6,876 nucleotides of DNA from Sphingomonadales bacterium (GTDB taxonomy: Bacteria; Pseudomonadota; Alphaproteobacteria; Sphingomonadales; Sphingomonadaceae), in the NCBI GenBank assembly GCA_004292705.1, contig RDXA01000125.1:1-6876 (forward strand), read 5' to 3'. The position numbers and the translations under genes are program-made. The notes below the pieces were generated by a model. That model had not been told where the DNA came from. It worked only from the letters and a program-made list of their open reading frames with translations, and searched no databases. Below, piece by piece: positions 1 through 5,501 of this stretch. Numbering within the stretch: the first letter of the stretch is position 1; every line of letters begins with the position of its first letter.

Positions 1-272
1 TGGGCGTTCTGGGAACCGGCATTGAAATAGCCTGCGATGCTGGCGAACACGCCTTGCGAGCCCGACCGTGTCACGGCTGCAGCAGTGCCGACCGGCGCGG
101 CCACATCGCTCGCCACGCCGCGCACGGGCGCGAAGGCGGCAGGTTGCCACAGCGAAAGAGCCAGAAGTGCCGCGCCCACCACAGCGCCGGCACCGGCCAG
201 CAGGTAGCCGGTGAACAGCGAAAACTGTGCCTTTTTCGAGAAGCCCGCGCGGCGCGACGAGGGAGGCGCCAT
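1..272 (-). CDS. mreC: Cell shape-determining protein MreC, N-terminal part (3' end outside window)
   Basis: Ninety codons are visible, from an ATG at 272-270 to the left edge. The peptide begins MAPPSSRRAGFSKK, a basic cytoplasmic tail. A transmembrane helix follows at about residues 16-42 (TGYLLAGAGAVVGAALLALS), then a periplasmic Ala/Val-rich stretch (APVRGVASDVAAPVG). This short basic tail, single helix and periplasmic coiled-coil entry is the normal start of MreC. The beta-domain that contacts PBP2 and MreB lies outside the window. In the family, MreC is a periplasmic scaffold of the elongasome, linking cytoplasmic MreB filaments to peptidoglycan synthases. The gene starts 48 bp after the mreB stop on the same strand, the usual mreB-mreC order, so the two are probably co-transcribed, with mreD, PBP2 and rodA genes expected further left. 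Identity rests on this topology plus the neighbour. Confidence 0.87.
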   Translation of the reverse strand, partial: MAPPSSRRAGFSKKAQFSLFTGYLLAGAGAVVGAALLALSLWQPAAFAPVRGVASDVAAPVGTAAAVTRSGSQGVFASIAGYFNAGSQNA

Positions 273-282
273 GGCTCTAAAG

Positions 283-289
283 TCCCTTC
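283..289 (-). promoter_or_regulatory. Shine-Dalgarno sequence of mreC
   Basis: The minus strand reads GAAGGGA here, 10 nt before the ATG at 272-270. It is the only purine-rich Shine-Dalgarno-like stretch in the 48-bp mreB-mreC gap and supports the chosen mreC start. Confidence 0.5.
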
Positions 290-320
290 TGCCGCTCTGA
301 CCGGCTCACACTGGTGCGGA

Positions 321-1364
321 TCACGCTGTCATCAGCACGCCGCGATAGATCGGATCTTCCATCGCCCGGCCGGTGCCGATGGCGACGCAGGTCAGCGGAT
401 CTTCAGCAACCGAGACGGGCAGTCCCGTCTCTTCGCGCAAGTGCTCGTCAAGACGGCGGATCAGCGCACCGCCGCCGGTCAGCACGATGCCCTGATCGAC
501 AATATCCGCTGCGAGCTCAGGCGCGGTGTTTTCGAGCGCGATACGCACACCTTCAACAATGGCGCCAATCGGTTCGGACAGCGCCTCGGCGACATGCGCC
601 TGGTTGATGGTGATTTCCTTGGGCACACCGTTGACGAGGTCGCGGCCCTTGAGGGTGATGGTCTCCCCGACGCCGTCCTCGGGGATCATGGCGATGCCGT
701 AATCCTTCTTGATGCGCTCAGCGGTCGCGTCCCCGATCAGAAGGTTGTGGTGGCGGCGCACATAGCTGACGATGGCTTCGTCCATCTTGTCACCCCCGGT
801 GCGGACCGAAGTGGTGTAGGCCAGCCCGCGCAGCGAAAGCACCGCGACTTCGGTGGTGCCGCCGCCGATGTCGACCACCATGCTGCCGACCGGCTCGGTC
901 ACCGGCATGTCGGCCCCGATCGCGGCCGCCATCGGCTCGAGGATCAGGTGCACGTCCGACGCGCCAGCGTTCGAGGCCGCGTCGCGGATCGCGCGGCGCT
1001 CAACCGACGTGGAGCCGGAGGGGACGCAGATCACGATTTCGGGGTAGCGGAACATCGACTTCTTGCCGTGCACCTTCTGGATGAAGTGCTTGATCATCTG
1101 CTCGGCCACTTCGATGTCGGCGATGACGCCGTCGCGCAGCGGGCGGATCGCCTCGATGTTGTCGGGGGTCTTGCCCATCATCATTTTGGCATCATTTCCG
1201 ACCGCCTTCACGCGGCGGATACCGTTGATTGTCTCGATCGCGACAACGGAGGGCTCGTTCAGCACGATCCCCTGATCCTGCACATAGACCAGCGTGTTGG
1301 CAGTACCGAGATCGATGGCCATGTTTTGCGAACGGAAGCTGAAGAAATTGGAGAGAAAACTCAT
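321..1364 (-). CDS. mreB: Rod shape-determining protein MreB (bacterial actin homologue)
   Basis: This 347-residue protein matches the usual MreB length. It starts with a short amphipathic sequence (MSFLSNFFSF), the segment that ties Gram-negative MreB to the inner membrane. The actin-fold nucleotide motifs are in order: phosphate-1 DLGTANT at 18-24, VPSGSTSVERRAI at 114-126, LEPMAAAIG at 142-150 with the catalytic-type Glu143, phosphate-2 DIGGGTTE at 165-172, and adenosine motif TGGGALIRR at 296-304. MreB polymerises at the cytoplasmic membrane with ATP and guides the elongasome that inserts sidewall peptidoglycan. The frame stays open for another 60 codons upstream, to an ATG at 1544, but that extension has no MreB character and would bury the membrane-binding tail, so the start at 1364 is preferred. 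The ribosome-binding site is weak (GGAA, 11 nt upstream). Transcription diverges from mutL, and mreC follows on the same strand. Confidence 0.97.
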   Translation of the reverse strand: MSFLSNFFSFRSQNMAIDLGTANTLVYVQDQGIVLNEPSVVAIETINGIRRVKAVGNDAKMMMGKTPDNIEAIRPLRDGVIADIEVAEQMIKHFIQKVHGKKSMFRYPEIVICVPSGSTSVERRAIRDAASNAGASDVHLILEPMAAAIGADMPVTEPVGSMVVDIGGGTTEVAVLSLRGLAYTTSVRTGGDKMDEAIVSYVRRHHNLLIGDATAERIKKDYGIAMIPEDGVGETITLKGRDLVNGVPKEITINQAHVAEALSEPIGAIVEGVRIALENTAPELAADIVDQGIVLTGGGALIRRLDEHLREETGLPVSVAEDPLTCVAIGTGRAMEDPIYRGVLMTA

Positions 1365-1470
1365 CGGTGGTGGTGTTCCAATGGTGGAGGGCCTGCAAGC
1401 TGCACACGCGGTCGCTGCGAAGGAATTCGACCCGGTTATGACATGACTGGGTGCGCCTAGCGAATCCGCA

Positions 1471-1514
1471 GACAAAAGGCCAAAATATTTGTCCACCGTG
1501 GCGGCGATTTTGGC
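1471..1514. promoter_or_regulatory. Nested inverted repeats in the mreB-mutL divergent intergenic region (candidate operator/promoter zone)
   Basis: The 197-bp gap between the divergent mreB and mutL starts contains one AT-rich island. Three symmetric elements lie in or beside it: GACAAA (1471-1476) with TTTGTC (1488-1493), a perfect 6-bp repeat 11 bp apart; GCCAAAAT (1479-1486) with ATTTTGGC (1507-1514), a perfect 8-bp repeat 20 bp apart; and a CCAC-C-GTGG palindrome (1493-1501) almost exactly at the centre of the 8-bp repeat. The 8-bp palindrome AAATATTT lies at 1483-1490. Such symmetry is typical of dimeric regulator sites, but I recognise no named regulator motif and cannot place -35/-10 boxes with confidence for either gene. 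Confidence 0.35.
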
Positions 1515-1561
1515 GCGGCTGCTCTCGAAATTGCGGCGGCTCATCGCTAGCGTCCGCGCAA

Positions 1562-3436
1562 ATGCCCGAAATCCGCCGCCTCCCTGCCGCGTTGGTCAAC
1601 CGCATCGCCGCGGGCGAGGTGGTGGAGCGCCCGGCGGCGGCGCTCAAGGAACTGGTCGAAAACGCGATTGATGCGGGCGCGGGGCGAATCGGCGTGGTGC
1701 TGGCCGAGGGCGGGCTCGAACGGATCGAGGTGGTCGATGACGGCGGCGGGATGGCACCGCAGGCGATGGCTTTGGCCTTGGAGCGCCATGCCACCTCCAA
1801 ATTGCCCGACTCGCTGATTGGCCCCGATGGCGCGATTGAACTGGTCACGACATTGGGCTTCCGCGGCGAGGCCTTGCCTTCGATCGCCAGTGTTGCGCGG
1901 CTGACCATCGAAAGCCGCGAGGCGGGTGCCTCAGAGGGGTGGCGGCGGGTGGTCGATCATGGCGCGGTGCTGGCGGATGAACCCGCTGCGCTTCCCCCCG
2001 GCACGCGGGTTCGGGTCGAGGAGCTGTTCGCCAAGGTCCCGGCGCGCCGCAAGTTTCTTCGTTCGGCCCGCAGCGAATATGCCGCCTGCCTCGATGTGGT
2101 CCGCCGTCTTGCCATGGCGCGGGCGGATATCGCCTTTACGCTTGAGACAGCAGGCGAGGGGGGCAAGCGCAAGGTGTTGAGCCTGCAAGCTGGCGAGGAG
2201 CTTGCGGTGCGCGTCGCCCGGATCATCGCGCATGAACTGAAGGACAATTCGGTCGCCATCGATCAGATGCGCGAAACGCCGCACGGGATCATGCGCCTCA
2301 CCGGGATTGCCGGTCTGCCGACCTACAACCGGGGCGTGGCTGACCACCAATATCTGTTCGTCAATGGTCGCCCGGTCAAGGATCGCCTGCTGGTGGGCGC
2401 AGTGCGCGGCGCCTATGCCGACATGCTGGCAAGGGATCGCCATGCGGTGCTGGCGCTGTTTCTCGACATTCCGCCGCAGGATGTCGATGTGAACGTCCAT
2501 CCGGCCAAGACCGAGGTGCGGTTCCGGGATAGTGCGGGGGTGCGGGGATTTATCGTGTCGGGATTGCGGCATGCGCTGGCGACGGGAGACAGGCGCTCTG
2601 CGCAGGGGCCGGATCGCGGGGCGATGGCGCGGTGGGTGAGCGAGCCTCTTAGCCCCTCCCCTTCAGGTGAGGGGTTGGGGTGGGGGACTTCGTCGCTTGC
2701 TCCAAGTTTGACATTCCCCACCCCCGGCCCCTCCCCTGAAGGGGAGGGGGGAAAGATGCTGCGCGATGCCTCTCACGCCTTCGCCCAACCCCAGGGCCGC
2801 GCGGAAGAAGCTGCCCCCCTGCCGCAGCAAGCCGAGCAATACCCTCTCGGCGTCGCGCGCGGGCAAGTGGCGAACACCTATATCGTGGCGGAAGCCGCCG
2901 ACGGGCTGGTGCTGGTCGATCAACACGCCGCCCACGAACGCTTGGTGCTCGAACGCCTGCGCGCCGCCGGGGCAGGGGAGGCCAGCCGCCGCTCGCAGGC
3001 ATTGCTGGTGCCCGATGTAGTCGAAATGGATGAGGTCGATTGCGACCGGCTAGAGGACGCTGCCGAGGGCCTTGCCCGCTACGGCCTCGTAATCGAGCGC
3101 TTCGGGCCTTCTGCCATGCTGGTCCGCGCGGTTCCGGCAGCCATTGTCAAGGCAGACAGCGCCAAGCTGCTGCGCGATCTGGCCGACGACATCGCCAAGC
3201 ACGGCAAGCAGGAAGACAGCGGCGCGCTGCTGCTGGCCGAGCGGCTCGAACTGGTGCTGGCGACGATGGCCTGCCACGGATCGGTGCGAGCAGGGCGGGT
3301 GCTGAGCGTTGCCGAGATGAACGCGCTTCTGCGGGAGATGGAAGCGACGCCGCGCTCAGGCCAGTGCAATCACGGGCGGCCGACGTGGGTGAAGCTGTCG
3401 ATGGAGGATGTCGAGAAGCTGTTTGGGCGGCATTGA
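1562..3436 (+). CDS. mutL: DNA mismatch repair protein MutL, nuclease-type
   Basis: This 624-residue protein begins MPEIRRLP, the typical MutL N-terminus, so ATG 1562 is chosen over the GTG at 1451; no clear Shine-Dalgarno precedes it. The GHKL ATPase domain (about 1-345) carries KELVENAIDAGA (29-40, Glu30 and Asn34), DDGGG (59-63), RHATSKL (75-81), GFRGEAL (99-105) and VDVNVHPAKTEVRF (308-321). A low-complexity linker (about 346-425) contains an inserted palindromic repeat. The C-terminal dimerisation/nuclease domain has DQHA(X)2E(X)4E at 453-464, ACHGSVRAGR at 570-579 and GQCNHGRPT at 600-608, the metal-binding set of nicking MutL proteins. In bacteria lacking MutH, such MutL nicks the nascent strand after MutS recognises a mismatch. 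This one should therefore be a nicking type, unlike E. coli MutL. It is transcribed divergently from mreB. The tail ending EKLFGRH looks complete. Confidence 0.97.
   Translation: MPEIRRLPAALVNRIAAGEVVERPAAALKELVENAIDAGAGRIGVVLAEGGLERIEVVDDGGGMAPQAMALALERHATSKLPDSLIGPDGAIELVTTLGFRGEALPSIASVARLTIESREAGASEGWRRVVDHGAVLADEPAALPPGTRVRVEELFAKVPARRKFLRSARSEYAACLDVVRRLAMARADIAFTLETAGEGGKRKVLSLQAGEELAVRVARIIAHELKDNSVAIDQMRETPHGIMRLTGIAGLPTYNRGVADHQYLFVNGRPVKDRLLVGAVRGAYADMLARDRHAVLALFLDIPPQDVDVNVHPAKTEVRFRDSAGVRGFIVSGLRHALATGDRRSAQGPDRGAMARWVSEPLSPSPSGEGLGWGTSSLAPSLTFPTPGPSPEGEGGKMLRDASHAFAQPQGRAEEAAPLPQQAEQYPLGVARGQVANTYIVAEAADGLVLVDQHAAHERLVLERLRAAGAGEASRRSQALLVPDVVEMDEVDCDRLEDAAEGLARYGLVIERFGPSAMLVRAVPAAIVKADSAKLLRDLADDIAKHGKQEDSGALLLAERLELVLATMACHGSVRAGRVLSVAEMNALLREMEATPRSGQCNHGRPTWVKLSMEDVEKLFGRH
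2652..2750. repeat. REPIN-like palindromic element inserted in frame in the mutL linker
   Basis: Two arms, 2652-2687 and 2715-2750, are inverted copies (about 30 of 36 positions match by eye) around a 27-bp spacer (2688-2714). Each arm is itself a hairpin. The left is CCCCTCCCC-TTCA-GGTGAGGGG (2653-2674, one mismatch); the right is CCCCTCCCC-TGAA-GGGGAGGGG (2728-2749, perfect 9-bp stem). The layout of two inverted REP-like units around a short spacer matches REPINs and similar small palindromic mobile repeats. The right arm on the plus strand encodes PTPGPSPEGEG; the left arm read on the minus strand encodes PHPNPSPEGEG, so the arms are clearly the same sequence inverted. The 99-bp length is 33 codons and leaves the MutL frame intact (about residues 364-396). 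No other copy is visible in the window, so repetition elsewhere in the genome is inferred. Confidence 0.8.
2716..2736 (-). other. Strong G-quadruplex motif on the mutL template strand
   Basis: On the minus strand the right arm of the palindromic element reads as four G-runs of 4, 4, 5 and 4, separated by loops A, CC and T. Four runs of at least four guanines with 1-2 nt loops is a canonical, very favourable quadruplex pattern. The matching left arm on the plus strand has runs GGGG-TT-GGGG-T-GGGGG (2671-2686), but its fourth run is broken by the T at 2668. Formation in the cell is inferred, not shown. Confidence 0.6.
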
Positions 3437-3530
3437 GGCCGGAGGTTGATGACTAAGCCGAGCAATTGGCCCGACTGGAATATTCGGCACAACTGATCCG
3501 TTGGCCCAGGAAGAAAGCCACTTCCCGTGA

Positions 3531-4331
3531 ATGGACCTCGCACCAATGCTGACTGACACCACCTCGCCCCTGCCGCCGCTTCCATGGCTAGATCCGTCGG
3601 AACCGGCTCTGTCGTGCATTAACCCTGCCAGCCGCAAGACCGGGCAAAGCAGAACGCCAATCGAACTTCGCGGCGCGATCGGGGCGGTCTTTGTGGGGCT
3701 GTGCGTCGGCCCATCTTTCTTGCTGCTTTGGCCCCTTGCACAACCGGTCCCGGGGGTGGATTTGGTTCGCCCCGCACAAACCGCCGTGACCGCAGTTGCG
3801 TCGGCACCCGTGGAAACGAGCGTCGCAGATAGCGCGGCGCTGATCGCGGCACCTGCGCCGGTCATGCCCGAAGCAGCACCACCAGCCGTGATCGCGAAGG
3901 CCCCCTCTCGGACCGCGATTGCCGCGCCCTCGATTGGTCGGTTTCCGGCCGTCGAGGCGCGCACGACCAATGCCGCCCCAATCGTCACCCCGCCTGCGCC
4001 CCCGGCTGCCGATACCCCGGCCAGCGCCGAGATCATCGCAGAATTCCGGTTGGTCGTGGAAGAAAGCCGGAACACTGCACGCCGCGTTATCCGCCTCGCA
4101 AGCCGCCAGCGACCCCCGCGAGACGTCTCGGCAGAGGAGTTGGCCCGTTATCGCATTTGGCAGCAGAACGCCGATGCAGCCAGAGACTACCGCCAATATC
4201 TCGACACGTTGTCCCGTTCGATGCGCGGCTCGCCGTCGCAGGCTGTAAGCCAGCGATTGCTGGAACGGGCGCGTCAGACCCAGACCTATCTCACGAAAAT
4301 GCTGGCGGATTCGCAGGCTGCGAAAAATTAA
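3531..4331 (+). CDS. Unrecognised single-span membrane protein with Pro/Ala-rich linker and helical C-terminal domain
   Basis: I do not recognise this 266-residue protein. Residues 1-47 are probably cytoplasmic, with basic residues R35, K36, R41 and R47 before one hydrophobic helix at about 48-69 (GAIGAVFVGLCVGPSFLLLW), giving N-in/C-out topology. Residues 70-165 are rich in Pro, Ala, Thr and Val and look disordered, suited to spanning the periplasm. Residues 166-266 are charged and probably helical (AEIIAEFRLVVEESRNTARR; SAEELARYRIWQQNADAARD; LLERARQTQTYLTKML), with aromatic and Arg/Glu spacing expected of a real domain. That domain and consistent coding character argue against a chance reading frame. 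The start is uncertain: ATG 3531 has AGGAAG 17 nt upstream, rather far, and ATG 3546 is an alternative. It lies 94 bp after mutL and converges on ychF with 3 bp between stops. A TonB-like or cell-envelope adaptor architecture is possible, but no family motif supports it. Confidence 0.65.
   Translation: MDLAPMLTDTTSPLPPLPWLDPSEPALSCINPASRKTGQSRTPIELRGAIGAVFVGLCVGPSFLLLWPLAQPVPGVDLVRPAQTAVTAVASAPVETSVADSAALIAAPAPVMPEAAPPAVIAKAPSRTAIAAPSIGRFPAVEARTTNAAPIVTPPAPPAADTPASAEIIAEFRLVVEESRNTARRVIRLASRQRPPRDVSAEELARYRIWQQNADAARDYRQYLDTLSRSMRGSPSQAVSQRLLERARQTQTYLTKMLADSQAAKN
4310..4324. other. Perfect short hairpin at the convergent gene ends
   Basis: TTCGCA-GGC-TGCGAA forms a perfect 6-bp stem with a 3-nt loop, seven bases before the end of the 3531-4331 gene and 10 bp from the ychF stop. 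The sequence AAAATTAA follows on the plus strand. Neither strand has a proper run of T after the stem, so it is not a standard intrinsic terminator. It could still help end transcription or stabilise mRNA 3' ends where two convergent genes leave only 3 bp between stops. Confidence 0.3.
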
Positions 4332-4334
4332 CCC

Positions 4335-5435
4335 TCAGACATTGAACTTGAACAGCAGCACATCCCCGTCCTGCACCACGTATTCCTTGCCTTCCTGCCG
4401 CAGCTTGCCCGCTTCCTTCGCGCCCGCTTCGCCGCCCAGCGTGACGTAGTCGTCATAGGCGATGGTCTCGGCGCGGATGAAGCCGCGTTCGAAGTCGGAG
4501 TGGATTTCGCCTGCCGCCTGCGGGGCCTTGGCACCGTCGGGGAAGGTCCAGGCGCGGGCTTCCTTGGGGCCGCAGGTGAAGAAGGTCTTGAGGCCCAAGA
4601 GCTTGTATCCGGCGCGGATCACGCGGGCGAGGCCGCTTTCGGTGAGGCCCAGGGCTTCGAGGAACTCGCCCCGGTCTTCCACCGGCATGGCGACCAGTTC
4701 GGCTTCGATGGCGGCGGAGACCACCACCGCTTCCGCACCCTCGGTGGCGGCCTTGGCGAAGACCTTGGCCGACAGCGCGTTGCCTTCGGCGGCGTCTTCC
4801 TCCGCGACGTTGCAGACGTAGAGCACCGGCTTGGCGGTGAGCAGCTGGGCCTGCTTGAACAGCCGCGCTTCCTCCTCATCGCCAGGCACGGTGAGGCGGG
4901 CGGGCTTGCCTTCGCGCAGCAGTTCGAGAGCCTGCCCCAGCACGCTCGCCATCGCCTTGGCTTCCTTGTCGCCCGCCGCGCCGCGCTTGGCGGCGGCGGG
5001 GACACGCTTTTCGAGGCTTTCGAGATCGGACAGCATCAGCTCGGTCTCGACCACTTCGGCATCCGCGATGGGATCGACCTTGTTGGCGACGTGCTGGATG
5101 TCGTCATCCTCGAAGCAGCGCAGCACGTGGACGATGGCATCGACCTCGCGGATATTGCCAAGGAACTGGTTGCCGAGGCCCTCGCCCTTGCTCGCGCCCT
5201 TCACGAGGCCCGCGATGTCGACGAAGCCGAGCTGCGTTTCGATGATCTTGGCGCTCTTGGCGATGGCCGCGATCTTCTGAAGACGCTCGTCGGGCACCGC
5301 GACCTGGCCGACATTGGGCTCGATGGTGCAGAAGGGGTAGTTCGCCGCCTGCGCCGCCTGCGTTTCGGTGAGCGCATTGAACAAGGTGGACTTGCCCACA
5401 TTCGGCAGGCCGACGATCCCGCAACGGAAACCCAT
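4335..5435 (-). CDS. ychF: Ribosome-associated Obg-family ATPase YchF (OLA1 homologue)
   Basis: This 366-residue protein is the normal YchF length (about 363-366). The N-terminal P-loop domain has G1 GLPNVGKST (9-17) and G3 DIAGLVKGASKGEGLGN (73-89), where Leu77 replaces the usual catalytic Gln, as in the hydrophobic-substituted (HAS) class. The G4 position reads NVAE (209-212) instead of NKxD, the known reason this family prefers ATP to GTP. A coiled-coil insertion (about 125-175) is followed by the C-terminal TGS domain (about 283-366) with FTCGPKEARAWTFPDG, GEIHSDFERGFIRAE and VQDGDVLLFKFNV. Family members bind the ribosome and affect stress responses and translation. AAGAGAA six bases before the ATG is a modest ribosome-binding site. 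Unlike the common pth-ychF pairing, the upstream same-strand gene here is an SDR, 66 bp away, so ychF may have its own promoter. Confidence 0.97.
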   Translation of the reverse strand: MGFRCGIVGLPNVGKSTLFNALTETQAAQAANYPFCTIEPNVGQVAVPDERLQKIAAIAKSAKIIETQLGFVDIAGLVKGASKGEGLGNQFLGNIREVDAIVHVLRCFEDDDIQHVANKVDPIADAEVVETELMLSDLESLEKRVPAAAKRGAAGDKEAKAMASVLGQALELLREGKPARLTVPGDEEEARLFKQAQLLTAKPVLYVCNVAEEDAAEGNALSAKVFAKAATEGAEAVVVSAAIEAELVAMPVEDRGEFLEALGLTESGLARVIRAGYKLLGLKTFFTCGPKEARAWTFPDGAKAPQAAGEIHSDFERGFIRAETIAYDDYVTLGGEAGAKEAGKLRQEGKEYVVQDGDVLLFKFNV

Positions 5436-5501
5436 GATCTGTTCTCTTGATTATCTGGAAAGCGCGGCCCTTAGCGGGCGGGCGGGGCGCTGGCTAGAGC
5501 C

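Noticed and set aside
54..1460. A 468-codon open frame on the plus strand opposite mreB and mreC
   Set aside because: It is antisense to strongly recognised MreB/MreC and rich in Arg, His, Asp and Gly, typical of the mirror frame of a GC-rich gene. It has no recognisable domain and no ribosome-binding site.
1365..1544. 60-codon N-terminal extension of mreB starting at ATG 1544
   Set aside because: MreB proteins start at the MSFLSNFFSF-like amphipathic tail. The extension has no family similarity and overlaps the candidate regulatory repeats.
3441..3496. Tiny frame MTKPSNWPDWNIRHN just after mutL, with GGAGG in front
   Set aside because: The GGAGG is only 3 nt from the ATG, too close for efficient initiation. 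The 15 codons are in the same frame as mutL and may simply be read-through sequence after its stop.
3356..4075. 239-codon minus-strand frame opposite the orphan membrane protein gene
   Set aside because: Its composition is Gly/Ala/Thr low complexity with no ordered domain, and it overlaps the end of mutL. The plus-strand frame has a transmembrane helix with positive-inside residues and a charged helical domain, so it is the better candidate.
4500..5450. 316-codon plus-strand frame opposite ychF
   Set aside because: It is the mirror frame of the clearly identified YchF and is rich in Gly, His, Asp and Leu, with no motif.
5450..5455. GATAAT on the minus strand as a -10 box for ychF
   Set aside because: It would give a leader of only about 8 nt and there is no -35-like sequence at the right distance.
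5461..5491. GC-rich inverted repeat (AGCGC...GCGCT) between the SDR gene and ychF as a terminator
   Set aside because: The stem is only 5 bp with a large loop, and only three T residues follow on the minus strand. Chance pairing is likely in such GC-rich sequence.
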